Part shown: positions 1 to 7,250 of the stretch, piece after piece
Layout of the letters: each line of letters starts with the position of its first letter
How positions within the stretch are numbered: the first letter of the stretch is position 1
NCBI GenBank assembly: GCA_964356335.1
Contig: CAYHHI010000062.1
Span: forward strand, 1 to 16,458
DNA: 16,458 bases
Reading direction: 5' to 3'
Source: CAYHHI01 sp964356335
GTDB taxonomy: Bacteria; Arandabacterota; Arandabacteria; Arandabacterales; Arandabacteraceae
The notes under the pieces: generated by a model
Databases searched by the model: none
Told to the model about the DNA's origin: nothing
Seen by the model: the letters and a program-made list of their open reading frames with translations, nothing else
Position numbers and translations under genes: made by a program

Positions 1-510
1 GGGGTTGCGAGCAGGATAGGCTTTTACCCGGACGATGAGATTGAGGTGATCGTCCACAGATCAGCCGGCATCCTGGGGATAGACATTGATGATGCCGGTG
101 CGTCCGAGATCGCGAAAAGGTCCAGGGGAACTCCGAGGATAGCAAACCGGCTCCTGAGGCGCGTGCGGGACTTCGCGCAAGTCAAGGCGGAGGGGCGGGT
201 GACCAGGGACGTTGCGCGGCATGGACTTGAGGCGCTCGAAGTGGACGAATGCGGCCTTGACGAGATGGACAAGCGCATAATCATTACCATAATCGATAAG
301 TTCGCCGGAGGCCCCGTCGGCATAAACACCCTCGCTACGGCTGTTGGGGAAGAGGAGGAAACCATAGAGGAAGTGTACGAACCCTACCTTGTGCAAGAAG
401 GGTTCCTTGAGCGGACCCCGAGGGGGCGTGAGGTGACCGGGCTTGCGCGCAAGCACTTCGGCAGGCCCGCACGGGGGGTAGAAGGTGGCGGAGAAGGAAG
501 GCTGCTCTGA
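1..510 (+). CDS. ruvB: Holliday junction DNA helicase RuvB, C-terminal part (5' truncated by window edge)
   Basis: RuvB is the AAA+ motor that, with RuvA, drives Holliday-junction branch migration in recombination and repair. The frame is open from base 1 and gives 169 residues. They match the end of the AAA+ lid domain and the winged-helix DNA-binding domain: the sensor-2 region RGTPRIANRLLRRVRDFA, then DKFAGGPVGINTLA, GEEEETIEEVYEPYL and FLERTPRGR, which are RuvB hallmarks. The N-terminal part with Walker A and B lies outside the window. The tail after HFGRPARG is short, glycine-rich and not conserved. The next gene starts 8 nt downstream, so ruvB probably heads or sits inside an operon with the DUF2905 gene, queA, tgt and yajC. 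The family assignment is secure. Confidence 0.96.
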   Translation, partial: GVASRIGFYPDDEIEVIVHRSAGILGIDIDDAGASEIAKRSRGTPRIANRLLRRVRDFAQVKAEGRVTRDVARHGLEALEVDECGLDEMDKRIIITIIDKFAGGPVGINTLATAVGEEEETIEEVYEPYLVQEGFLERTPRGREVTGLARKHFGRPARGVEGGGEGRLL

Positions 511-518
511 GCCAAGCC

Positions 519-734
519 ATGGAGGAGACGGGCAGATTCCTCATCATCCTCGGGGCGCTGTTTGTTGTGGTTGGCATCGTCCTCACCTTCGCTAAGCACA
601 TGCCCTTCCTGGGAAAGCTCCCTGGCGACATCTTCTACCAGAAAGGTTCCATGAGGATCTATTTTCCCATCGTCACTAGCATAAGCCTTAGCGTCATTCT
701 GAGCCTTCTTCTAAGGCTCGCAGTGAGGCGCTGA
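519..734 (+). CDS. DUF2905 family small membrane protein
   Basis: A 71-residue protein of unknown function with two predicted membrane helices (about residues 7-25 and 47-66). The linker between them carries the family pattern FLGKLPGDIFYQKG followed by RIYFPIVTS. The length and the LGKLPGD-to-YFP pattern are typical of DUF2905. Members of this family are often encoded beside ruvB or queA, as here, but no function is established and the linkage to recombination or queuosine genes does not prove one. The ATG at 519 lies 8 nt after the ruvB stop. The nearest purine-rich site, AGGAAGG, is more than 20 nt upstream inside ruvB, so translation may depend on coupling to ruvB. Confidence 0.88.
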   Translation: MEETGRFLIILGALFVVVGIVLTFAKHMPFLGKLPGDIFYQKGSMRIYFPIVTSISLSVILSLLLRLAVRR

Positions 735-747
735 AGTCGCTATCGCC

Positions 748-1788
748 ATGACCCCAATTCAAACCCAGGATTTCGCTTATGAGCTTCCCCGGGAATTGAT
801 TGCGTATATGCCTGCGGAGCGCCGTGAGGAAGCCCGCCTGATGGTCTTGAGCAGGGCTGATGGGACCATTGGGCATACGCGCTTTGATCAGATTGTAGAT
901 TACCTGAGAGAAGGAGACGTGCTTGTCCTGAACGATACCAGGGTGATCAAGGCTCGGCTCCGAGGCGAGAAGAAACTCACAGGAGGAAAAATCGATCTTC
1001 TGCTTTTGAGGGAGATTGGAGGCGGCCAATGGGAGGCTCTGGTCTCGCCTTCGAGAAGGGTACACCCCGGATGCGAGATCGGGATCGCCGGAAAGTATGT
1101 CTGCCGCGTCACGGAGAGATTGCCCGGCGGCAAGCGCGTGGTCACGTTCGGAACAGATGACGTGATGGCGATCCTGGAGGATGCCGGAGAGGTACCGCTG
1201 CCGCCGTATATCAAGAGGGAGCCTTGCGAGCTCGACCGCGAGAGGTACCAGACGGTATATGCGCGCAGAGACGGTTCGGTTGCTGCGCCTACCGCAGGCC
1301 TTCATTTTTCCGAGGCGCTGCTTGATGCCATAGCGGCGAAGGGCATTGATATTGCGAGGCTCACCTTGCATGTGGGTCTCGGCAGTTTTCGCCCCGTCAA
1401 GGAGGCCGACCCCACCAAGCACGTTCTCGAGCCGGAGTATTTCGAGATCGGCAAGGACGCGGCTGCTGCGATCAATGCGGCGCGTGGCCGGGGCGGCAGG
1501 ATCGTGGCGGTTGGTACTACAAGCGTGAGATCTCTTGAGACGGCCGCCGATAGATTCGGGCCGGAGGAGGTTTTGCCTGCGAGCGGGTGGACTGATAAGT
1601 TGATATTGCCGCCTTACCGGTTTAGATTCGTAGATGTTCTTGTGACCAACTTTCACTTGCCGTATTCGACTCTGCTGATGTTGGTTTGCGCCTTTGCAGG
1701 CAAGCCCTTCATCCTGGAAGCGTATGAAGAAGCGGTGAGGCTGAGGTACAGGTTTTATAGTTACGGCGACGCGATGATAATAATGTAG
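748..1788 (+). CDS. queA: S-adenosylmethionine:tRNA ribosyltransferase-isomerase QueA
   Basis: QueA transfers and isomerises the ribosyl part of SAM onto preQ1 at position 34 of tRNAs for Asp, Asn, His and Tyr. This makes epoxyqueuosine, the step after Tgt. The 346-residue product has family motifs throughout: YELPRELIAYMPAERR near the N-terminus, DVLVLNDTRVIKARL, SVAAPTAGLHFS, LHVGLGSFRPV, VGTTSVRSLETA, VTNFHLPYSTLLMLV and the C-terminal YRFYSYGDAM. The length is normal for QueA. It begins 13 nt after the DUF2905 gene with only a weak ribosome-binding site, which suggests coupled translation. It is followed 51 nt later by tgt, its pathway partner. The final step enzyme, epoxyqueuosine reductase (QueG or QueH), is not in the window. 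Confidence 0.97.
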   Translation: MTPIQTQDFAYELPRELIAYMPAERREEARLMVLSRADGTIGHTRFDQIVDYLREGDVLVLNDTRVIKARLRGEKKLTGGKIDLLLLREIGGGQWEALVSPSRRVHPGCEIGIAGKYVCRVTERLPGGKRVVTFGTDDVMAILEDAGEVPLPPYIKREPCELDRERYQTVYARRDGSVAAPTAGLHFSEALLDAIAAKGIDIARLTLHVGLGSFRPVKEADPTKHVLEPEYFEIGKDAAAAINAARGRGGRIVAVGTTSVRSLETAADRFGPEEVLPASGWTDKLILPPYRFRFVDVLVTNFHLPYSTLLMLVCAFAGKPFILEAYEEAVRLRYRFYSYGDAMIIM

Positions 1789-1825
1789 AATCAACGCAAA
1801 CTATGGGTCAGTGGGTGGCAGAAGC

Positions 1826-1831
1826 AAGGAG
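1826..1831 (+). promoter_or_regulatory. Ribosome-binding site that sets the TTG start of tgt
   Basis: AAGGAG lies 8 nt before the TTG at 1840. The ATG at 1803 is out of frame with tgt, so this site together with the onset of family similarity selects the TTG. Confidence 0.7.
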
Positions 1832-1839
1832 CAACCGGC

Positions 1840-2970
1840 TTGGAATTCGAAGTCGTCCATGTGGATAGGGCGAGCGGCGCGCGCGCCGGCGTCCTGCGCA
1901 CGGAACACGGCGAGGCCAGCACCCCTGCTTTCATGACGGTGGGGACGCAGGCAAGTGTGAAATCGCTATCGCCGCGCGAGCTCAGAGAGGCCGGCGTGGA
2001 GATCGTGCTTGCCAACACCTACCATCTTTACTTGAGGCCCGGCCCCGACGTGGTCGCGCGCGCCGGAGGACTTGCGACATTCATGGGTTGGGATGGCCTC
2101 ACCCTGACTGATAGCGGCGGGTTTCAGGTCTTCAGCATGTCCGATCTCACCGAGATAAGCCGCGAGGGTGTGACGTTTAAGTCCCATCTTGACGGATCAC
2201 GGCATTTCCTGTCGCCTGAGGATGCCGTGCGGATTCAGGGCAAGATCGGAGCGGACATAATTATGGTTCTTGATGAATGTACGGGTTATCCGTTATCCTA
2301 TGACAGAGCGAGGCAAGCCACTGACTTCACCGTAGAGTGGGCCAGGCGGTCACGAGAGGAATTCGATCGCTCTCAGGAGGGGTCGAGACAGGCCCTGTTC
2401 GGCATCATCCAGGGGAGCACTTATGAGACCCTGCGCAAGCGTTGCATGGAGGCCCTGATCGAGACGGGATTTGATGGCTATGCAATCGGCGGGCTTTCGG
2501 TAGGAGAGCCCAAGAGCGCGATGTTTGAGTTGGTGAGCCTATGCACGGAGGCGATGCCCGGAGATTCGCCCCGCTATCTGATGGGCGTGGGTTTTCCCCA
2601 GGACATTGTTGAATGTGTGGGAAGAGGTGTGGATATGTTCGATTGTGTGATGCCCACCCGCAACGCACGAAACGGAACGGTATTCACTTCTCAGGGCAAG
2701 CTGGTTGTGAAGAATGCTCAATACGCCGACGATTTCTCACCCCTTGATCCGGAGTGCGGCTGCTACACCTGCACCAATTTCTCGAGGGCGTACCTGAGAC
2801 ACCTCTTTCAGGCCGGCGAGATGCTTGGCCCGCGACTCGCGACCCTGCACAGCGTGACCTACTTTCAGAAACTCGTGAGGGATGCACGAAAAGCAATCCT
2901 GGACGATAGGTTCCTGGAGTGGAAGGGAGCCTTTCTCCGGGGATTGAAGGACGAGGAGGACGAGACATAA
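1840..2970 (+). CDS. tgt: tRNA-guanine(34) transglycosylase
   Basis: Tgt exchanges guanine-34 of GUN-anticodon tRNAs for preQ1, the entry step of queuosine onto tRNA. The 376-residue protein shows the complete bacterial active site. Asp91 sits in DSGGFQVFS, Asp268 in MFDCVMPTRNARNG is the predicted covalent nucleophile, and GGLSVGEP and MGVGFP are present. The zinc site is Cys306, Cys308, Cys311 and His337 (CGCYTC and later LH). Spacing matches the structurally studied Zymomonas enzyme with a constant offset of 12 residues. The start is TTG, preceded by AAGGAG. The gene follows queA and precedes yajC by 13 nt, a common bacterial arrangement. It looks intact and active. Confidence 0.98.
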   Translation: MEFEVVHVDRASGARAGVLRTEHGEASTPAFMTVGTQASVKSLSPRELREAGVEIVLANTYHLYLRPGPDVVARAGGLATFMGWDGLTLTDSGGFQVFSMSDLTEISREGVTFKSHLDGSRHFLSPEDAVRIQGKIGADIIMVLDECTGYPLSYDRARQATDFTVEWARRSREEFDRSQEGSRQALFGIIQGSTYETLRKRCMEALIETGFDGYAIGGLSVGEPKSAMFELVSLCTEAMPGDSPRYLMGVGFPQDIVECVGRGVDMFDCVMPTRNARNGTVFTSQGKLVVKNAQYADDFSPLDPECGCYTCTNFSRAYLRHLFQAGEMLGPRLATLHSVTYFQKLVRDARKAILDDRFLEWKGAFLRGLKDEEDET

Positions 2971-2983
2971 CCGGAGGTGAAAA

Positions 2984-3313
2984 ATGTCTCCATTGCACGG
3001 CTTGATCTCAGTCGCAGGTTTTGTGGCACAGGCAGCGCAACCGTCGGGAGCGTCGCGCGCTTTGAGTCTGCTTCCGATAGTGTTGATCTTTGTCATCTTT
3101 TACTTCTTGCTGATAAGGCCGCAACAGAAGAGGCAAAAGGATCATCGCAAGATGCTGGATTCGATGACTAAGGGAGACCGCGTCCTGACCTCTGGCGGGA
3201 TGTATGGGGTGGTGGTCGGGATTGACGAGGACAAAGTAGTTCTCAAGATAGCTGAGAACGTTAAGGCGGAATTCGCCAAGTCGGCGATCTCCCATATACT
3301 GTCGAAGGAATAG
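2984..3313 (+). CDS. yajC: Preprotein translocase accessory subunit YajC
   Basis: YajC is a small inner-membrane partner of the SecDF complex that assists SecYEG export. The 109-residue product has one membrane helix at about residues 27-44 (LSLLPIVLIFVIFYFLLI) followed directly by the family hallmark RPQQKRQKDHRKML, then a cytoplasmic domain with KGDRVLTSGGMYGVV. A strong GGAGGTG at 2973-2979 precedes the ATG. It follows tgt, as in many bacteria, but secD and secF, which frequently come next, are absent here; def follows instead. A longer open frame beginning at 2977 in another phase has no family similarity and is not the gene. Confidence 0.95.
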   Translation: MSPLHGLISVAGFVAQAAQPSGASRALSLLPIVLIFVIFYFLLIRPQQKRQKDHRKMLDSMTKGDRVLTSGGMYGVVVGIDEDKVVLKIAENVKAEFAKSAISHILSKE

Positions 3314-3385
3314 GGGCAGGGAAGGAATAGGGGTACGGTAGGAATTCTCGACGGAATATCGGTTCTCGAAATGTCGGTTCTCGAA
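3304..3385. repeat. Short direct repeats between yajC and def
   Basis: Two sets of short perfect repeats are visible. GAAGGAATAGGGG occurs at 3304-3316 and 3321-3333 (17-nt period); the first copy contains the yajC stop codon. TCGGTTCTCGAA occurs at 3359-3370 and 3374-3385 (15-nt period), with a partial third copy TTCTCGA at 3345-3351. The pattern suggests local duplication by replication slippage. No promoter or terminator is evident in this 101-nt gap. Confidence 0.75.
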
Positions 3386-3414
3386 GCAAGAGGTAGGTCC
3401 AAAGGGGTAGGGTT

Positions 3415-3945
3415 GTGGATTTGAAACCTGTGAAGTTACTTGGTGATCCGGTCTTGAGACGCAAATCAGACCCGGTCACCCATGTTGATGGCGAAACTCA
3501 AGGCATAGTGAATGACCTTATGGCGACCGTTGATGCCGCCAACGGTCTGGGTCTCGCTGCGCCCCAAATCGGGATCCTCAAGAGGATAATCGTGGTGGTG
3601 AGTGTTGACGGTGAAGGCCGCAGGCACCACCACGTTCTCATCAATCCCGAGGTAATATCTGCCTGCGGTGAAGAGGTCTGCGAGGAAGGCTGCCTCAGCA
3701 TTCCCGGCATATATGCCAACGTCAAGCGGCCGCAGAGCGTGATCGTGAACAGCCTCGATAAGGCCGGCAAGAAGGTCAACATGGAAGCCTCAGGCGTGAT
3801 GGCGAGGGCCTTAGCCCATGAGATCGATCACCTGGACGGCATCCTCTTCGTTGACAGGATAGGCATGGTGAAGCGGAATCTCCTCAGGAACAGGCTCAAT
3901 GCCATAAAGAAAAGGGCCAAGGAGATGACAAGATCCCGGCAATGA
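3415..3945 (+). CDS. def: Peptide deformylase
   Basis: Removes the N-formyl group from nascent proteins at the ribosome, undoing the action of the neighbouring fmt. The 176-residue protein has all three deformylase motifs: GLGLAAPQIG (residues 44-53), EGCLSIP with the metal ligand Cys93, and HEIDH with ligands His135 and His139 and catalytic Glu136. The Gln that often precedes HEIDH is Ala here, probably without consequence. The start is GTG at 3415, 7 nt after AAGGGG. Its TGA overlaps the fmt ATG in an ATGA, so the two are translationally coupled. Length and C-terminus fit the bacterial metalloenzyme family. Confidence 0.97.
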   Translation: MDLKPVKLLGDPVLRRKSDPVTHVDGETQGIVNDLMATVDAANGLGLAAPQIGILKRIIVVVSVDGEGRRHHHVLINPEVISACGEEVCEEGCLSIPGIYANVKRPQSVIVNSLDKAGKKVNMEASGVMARALAHEIDHLDGILFVDRIGMVKRNLLRNRLNAIKKRAKEMTRSRQ

Positions 3946-5015
3946 GGGTAATATTTGCTGGCAGTCCCGCTTTTGCAGTTCCAAGTCTCAGACGCCTGCT
4001 TGCTACAGGACATGAAATTGCCTGTGTAGTGACTCAGCCGGCGCGGCCTGCCGGCCGTGGCCTCGTGCTCAAGGATCCGCCGGTCAAGCAATTTGCCGCA
4101 GGCGAGGTCCTCGAGGTACATCAGCCCAAGAAATTCAATGCCCCTGAGTTCCTCGACATCCTCGCCAGCAAGAAACCTGACCTGATCGTGACAGTCGCAT
4201 ATGGCCGAATATTCAAGCGCCGGGCGCTTGATCTTCCCCGGTTGGGCTGTGTGAACCTGCACGCGTCGGTGCTTCCCAGATATCGGGGCGTGGCGCCCAT
4301 CAATTGGGCGGTCATAAACGGTGAGTTTGAGACAGGGGTGACCACTTTCTTCATGGAAGAGGGTGTGGACACGGGGGACATCATTCTCGCCCGCCGTACC
4401 GCCATCGGTGAAGATGAGAATGCCGGCGAGCTCACTGAGCGACTCGCTCTCCTCGGTGCGGACGTGCTCGCTCTGACGTGCGATCTCATTGCCCAGGGTG
4501 CTGCCACGCATGCCAGGCAGGACCCCAGCCTCGCCTCATATGCGCCCAAACTGACAAAGGAGAATGGAAGGATAACCTGGGATGGCGAAGCAAAGGGGAT
4601 TCATAATCACATAAGGGGTGTCAATCCGTGGCCCGGGGCCTTCTGCGTATTCAGAAGCCAGCCGCTGAAGATAATCGCTTCCCGCCTCCCGAAAGAAGAA
4701 CCAGCGCTATCCCCTCTGTCTCCGGGAGGGCACGAACCGGCAGCGTCGGATTTCTCTCCGGGAGGACAGGAACCGGGGACCTCCCGGGTGGCTTCGGCGG
4801 CGCAAGAACCGGGGATGTCCTCTCTTCCGCAGGGAGAGGGGCAAGGGGTGAGGGCAGGCAGAGTGATTAGGATTGATTCTCAAAGCGGTATCCTTGTATC
4901 ATGTAGCAGCGGATCGGTGTGGCTTGAGGTGCTGCAGGCCCCGGGGAAGAAACCCACGGGCGGCGCCGATTTCGCGAGAGGATATAGAATCAAAGTTGGC
5001 GATGTCTTTGGCTAA
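3942..5015 (+). CDS. fmt: Methionyl-tRNA formyltransferase with a repeat insertion
   Basis: Formylates initiator Met-tRNA using 10-formyltetrahydrofolate. The N-terminal Rossmann domain is intact: MRVIFAGSPAFAVPSL, CVNLHASVLPRYRG and GVDTGDI carry the catalytic triad Asn105, His107 and Asp143. The C-terminal domain is recognisable from RGVNPWPGAF (about residue 225) and resumes at AGRVIRID (residue 305) through LEVLQAPGKKP to KVGDVF. Between them, residues about 250-304 are low-complexity (Pro, Gly, Ser, Ala, Glu) with a 12-residue period, encoded by 36-nt DNA repeats. This makes the protein 357 residues against about 310-320 usually. The insertion falls in a loop of the C-terminal tRNA-binding beta-barrel and keeps frame, so the enzyme is probably functional. 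The ATG overlaps the def stop codon. Confidence 0.96.
   Translation: MRVIFAGSPAFAVPSLRRLLATGHEIACVVTQPARPAGRGLVLKDPPVKQFAAGEVLEVHQPKKFNAPEFLDILASKKPDLIVTVAYGRIFKRRALDLPRLGCVNLHASVLPRYRGVAPINWAVINGEFETGVTTFFMEEGVDTGDIILARRTAIGEDENAGELTERLALLGADVLALTCDLIAQGAATHARQDPSLASYAPKLTKENGRITWDGEAKGIHNHIRGVNPWPGAFCVFRSQPLKIIASRLPKEEPALSPLSPGGHEPAASDFSPGGQEPGTSRVASAAQEPGMSSLPQGEGQGVRAGRVIRIDSQSGILVSCSSGSVWLEVLQAPGKKPTGGADFARGYRIKVGDVFG
4698..4841. repeat. Four 36-nt repeat units inside fmt
   Basis: GAACC(A/G)G recurs at 4698, 4734, 4770 and 4806, exactly 36 nt apart. Units 1 and 2 share TCTCCGGGAGG at 4719 and 4755. Translated, they give four 12-residue units starting EP at Fmt residues 253, 265, 277 and 289 (EPALSPLSPGGH, EPAASDFSPGGQ, EPGTSRVASAAQ, EPGMSSLPQGEG). 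Unit 4 is the most diverged and contains a hairpin. Being in frame and free of stops, it lengthens the protein rather than breaking it. Confidence 0.85.
4819..4839. repeat. Palindromic hairpin at the end of the fmt insertion
   Basis: CCTCTC at 4819-4824 pairs with GAGAGG at 4834-4839, with two more possible G-T pairs inside. The hairpin is followed by a GGGGCAAGGGGTGAGGG tail. From memory, this resembles a family of dispersed palindromes with CCCTCTCCC arms and a GGGTGAGGG tail found in many bacterial genomes; that resemblance is an inference, not a search result. Confidence 0.6.
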
Positions 5016-5853
5016 GCGATGGGATAAGGCTCTCAGGGGCAAGAATCTCTTCATTTTCCTGTCTTTCCTCGGGATTCTTTTCCTTGGGTTGGTCCTGGCC
5101 GGTTTCTGGTACCTGATCCAGCCGCGGCTTCACGAGATACTTGCCGAGCTGCCCATGCTGCTGGGGCTGGCGCTCCTCTTTCTCTATCTCGCAGTCGTGG
5201 GGCTATTCAGCCTCATCGTCGTGAGCAGTTATATTCAGAAGGATTTGATCTCGGCCAAGAAGATAACCGTGAGGATTCTTTTCCCCCTGGCATCGACCCT
5301 CGGCCGCCTGCTGGGTGTCGAACCTGAAGCAATGCGATCATCCTTCATTGAGATGAACAATTCGCTGGTGCGGGCATCAGCCCGGCTGGTCAGCGGCGAC
5401 AGGCTTCTCCTCCTCTTGCCGCACTGTCTTCAGAACTTCGACTGCCCTCATCGCGTGACCTCGGAAGTCCGGAACTGCCACAACTGCGGGGGCTGCGAAA
5501 TATCTGACCTCATCAAGATGTGCGATGGATGCGGCATCAAGATGTCCATCGCAACCGGAGGCACGCTTGCACGCCGAGTGATAGTTGAAACCAGACCCAA
5601 GGCAATCGTCGCCGTCGCCTGCGACCGCGATCTCACGAGCGGCATACAGGACAGCTATCCCATCCCGGTGATGGGCGTCTTGAATGAGCGTCCCTTCGGG
5701 CCGTGCAGAAACACACGGGTCGACCTGGCCAAGGTCAGGCAGGCTGTAGATTTCTTCCTGGAGCGCCGGATGTCATCTTGCGACGGTGCGCCTGGTGAAG
5801 AGCATGATTGGGCCGTCTGTGGAGGCAAGAGTGGCAAGAATCCCGGCCCGTGA
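5002..5853 (+). CDS. DUF116 family cysteine-rich membrane protein
   Basis: A 283-residue protein of unknown function. Two membrane helices are predicted near the N-terminus (about residues 15-39 and 52-77), followed by a soluble domain with many cysteines. The family hallmark LLPHCLQ (Cys142) leads into a cluster at Cys148, 159, 162, 165, 174 and 177 (CPH, CHNCGGC, CDGCG), then Cys207 and Cys235. The pattern suggests a metal or iron-sulfur site, but this is inference. The start at ATG 5002 overlaps the fmt end by 14 nt; TTG 5008 is an alternative, and neither has a strong Shine-Dalgarno site. The open frame extends upstream to 4873 but that part is only the fmt repeat region in another phase. 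A position between fmt and rsmB is recurrent for DUF116 genes, hinting at a link with translation. Confidence 0.87.
   Translation: MSLAKRWDKALRGKNLFIFLSFLGILFLGLVLAGFWYLIQPRLHEILAELPMLLGLALLFLYLAVVGLFSLIVVSSYIQKDLISAKKITVRILFPLASTLGRLLGVEPEAMRSSFIEMNNSLVRASARLVSGDRLLLLLPHCLQNFDCPHRVTSEVRNCHNCGGCEISDLIKMCDGCGIKMSIATGGTLARRVIVETRPKAIVAVACDRDLTSGIQDSYPIPVMGVLNERPFGPCRNTRVDLAKVRQAVDFFLERRMSSCDGAPGEEHDWAVCGGKSGKNPGP
5821..5825 (+). promoter_or_regulatory. Ribosome-binding site that sets the rsmB start
   Basis: GGAGG, located inside the end of the DUF116 gene, lies 5 nt before GTG 5831. It is much better placed than anything before the upstream in-frame GTG 5786 or ATG 5804. Confidence 0.7.
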
Positions 5854-7159
5854 AATCGCACTCAAGGTTCTCACCGAGTATCCCGGCAGAGCAAAACCTG
5901 AAGACCTGCTTGAAGATCTGCTGGTAACCTACGATCCCGAACGGGTGGAGCGCGCGCTTGCCACGCAGCTGGTGAGCGGCACCATCAAGTGGCGCAATAA
6001 AATAGATTTCATCATAAAGCAGCTTTCCCACCGGAGCCGTGTGGTCTCACCGGTGGTGCTCAACATCCTGCGGATATCCATCTATCAGCTTCTCTTCCTC
6101 GACAAGGTTCCTGACTACGGCGCAACCAACGAAGGCGTGAAGCTCGCCAAGAAATTCGGTGACACGTACCAGGCTAACTATGTGAACGCAATCCTGAGAA
6201 GATACTTGAGGGAGAAGGATGACATCGAGTTTCCCGACATCTACGGGGAACCTATCAAGCACATCGCCGTTATGTATTCGCATCCCACCTGGCTCGTACG
6301 GAGATGGCTCAAAAGATACAGTGTCGAGGAAGTCATGAGCCTTGCCCTTGCAAACAACAGGATCCCAGTTACGGGTTTGAGAGTGAACCGCTTGAAGGCG
6401 ACACCGGACGAGGTGAGGGACCTGCTGGTTCAAGGGGGAGCAGAGGTAGTCGAAGCGGGCCTTCTGGTTTCGGATCATTTCTATGTCCGTGGGGCAAGCC
6501 CGATTGAAGCCCTGAAAGCCCATGATGTGGGGCTTGTGCAGGTTCAGGATGCAAGTTCCACGCTTGTGAGTCTGGTTCTCGATCCACAGGAGCATGCTGT
6601 TGCGATTGACCTTTGCAGCGCTCCCGGTGGAAAGGCCACACATATCTATGAGCGCGTGAAGGGCACAGGTCTGGTCGTCGCCAATGATGTCTCACTCCCA
6701 AGGCTCCTCCTCGTGAGGCAAAATGCCGTGCGTCTGGGGCACGAGAGGATGCTTTTCAGCATCTCGGATGGGAGGAGGTCGGCCCTTGGAAGTGCAGATT
6801 CTGTGCTTGTCGACGCACCCTGTACCGGGTTGGGTGTGCTTGCAAGGCGCTGGGACTTGAGATGGACCAAGCGGGAAGGTGACGTAGCGAGAATGGCCGC
6901 CTATCAGCGAGCCCTGCTCTCGGCCGCGATTGGAATTGCGAAGAGCGGTGGGGTCGTGGTATACAGTACGTGTAGCATAGAGCCGGAAGAGAATGAGGAT
7001 GTCGTCAAGTCTGTCCTGGCACAGCGCGGCGACGCGAAGCTAGAAGATATTGGTCGGCTCGTACCCGATTCCGTCGTATATAAAGAAGGGATGATGCAGA
7101 CCCTGCCGCACTTGCATGGGACTGACGGTGTTTTCGCAGCAAGGCTGCGGAAGGTGTAG
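5831..7159 (+). CDS. rsmB: 16S rRNA (cytosine-967-C5)-methyltransferase RsmB
   Basis: Methylates C967 of 16S rRNA using SAM. From GTG 5831 the product is 442 residues, the usual RsmB length. It has an N-terminal NusB-like domain (about residues 1-130, with YGATNEGVKLAKKFG) and a C-terminal Rossmann methyltransferase domain. Visible motifs are DLCSAPGGKATHI (SAM binding, from about residue 260), DAPCTGLG with Cys331, YSTCSIEPEENE with the catalytic Cys381, and the terminal PHLHGTDGVFAARLRK. The start is chosen because GGAGG precedes it and the homologous N-terminus ARIPAREIALKVL begins there. The open frame runs upstream to GTG 5786 without conserved sequence. The gene overlaps the DUF116 gene by 23 nt. 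Confidence 0.96.
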   Translation: MARIPAREIALKVLTEYPGRAKPEDLLEDLLVTYDPERVERALATQLVSGTIKWRNKIDFIIKQLSHRSRVVSPVVLNILRISIYQLLFLDKVPDYGATNEGVKLAKKFGDTYQANYVNAILRRYLREKDDIEFPDIYGEPIKHIAVMYSHPTWLVRRWLKRYSVEEVMSLALANNRIPVTGLRVNRLKATPDEVRDLLVQGGAEVVEAGLLVSDHFYVRGASPIEALKAHDVGLVQVQDASSTLVSLVLDPQEHAVAIDLCSAPGGKATHIYERVKGTGLVVANDVSLPRLLLVRQNAVRLGHERMLFSISDGRRSALGSADSVLVDAPCTGLGVLARRWDLRWTKREGDVARMAAYQRALLSAAIGIAKSGGVVVYSTCSIEPEENEDVVKSVLAQRGDAKLEDIGRLVPDSVVYKEGMMQTLPHLHGTDGVFAARLRKV

Positions 7160-7250
7160 GGTCGGCGAAGCCGATGTGACCGGCGAGCTCGAGCGTGATG
7201 GCTCATCAATGCGGGGGGGGTAGCAGGAGGAGGGTGGCAGGAAGAGACAG

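Noticed and set aside
694..1794. A 366-codon open frame antisense to queA
   Set aside because: It lies wholly opposite a gene with clear family motifs, its translation has no recognisable domain, and long antisense frames are common in GC-rich DNA.
4628..4870. An 80-codon open frame in the fmt repeat region with RTG-type repeats
   Set aside because: It is the 36-nt repeat of fmt in a second frame. The repeats lack stops in several phases, so openness there is no evidence of coding.
4873..5001. N-terminal extension of the DUF116 protein from position 4873
   Set aside because: This stretch is the 3' part of fmt read in another frame. The family N-terminus and membrane helices begin after ATG 5002.
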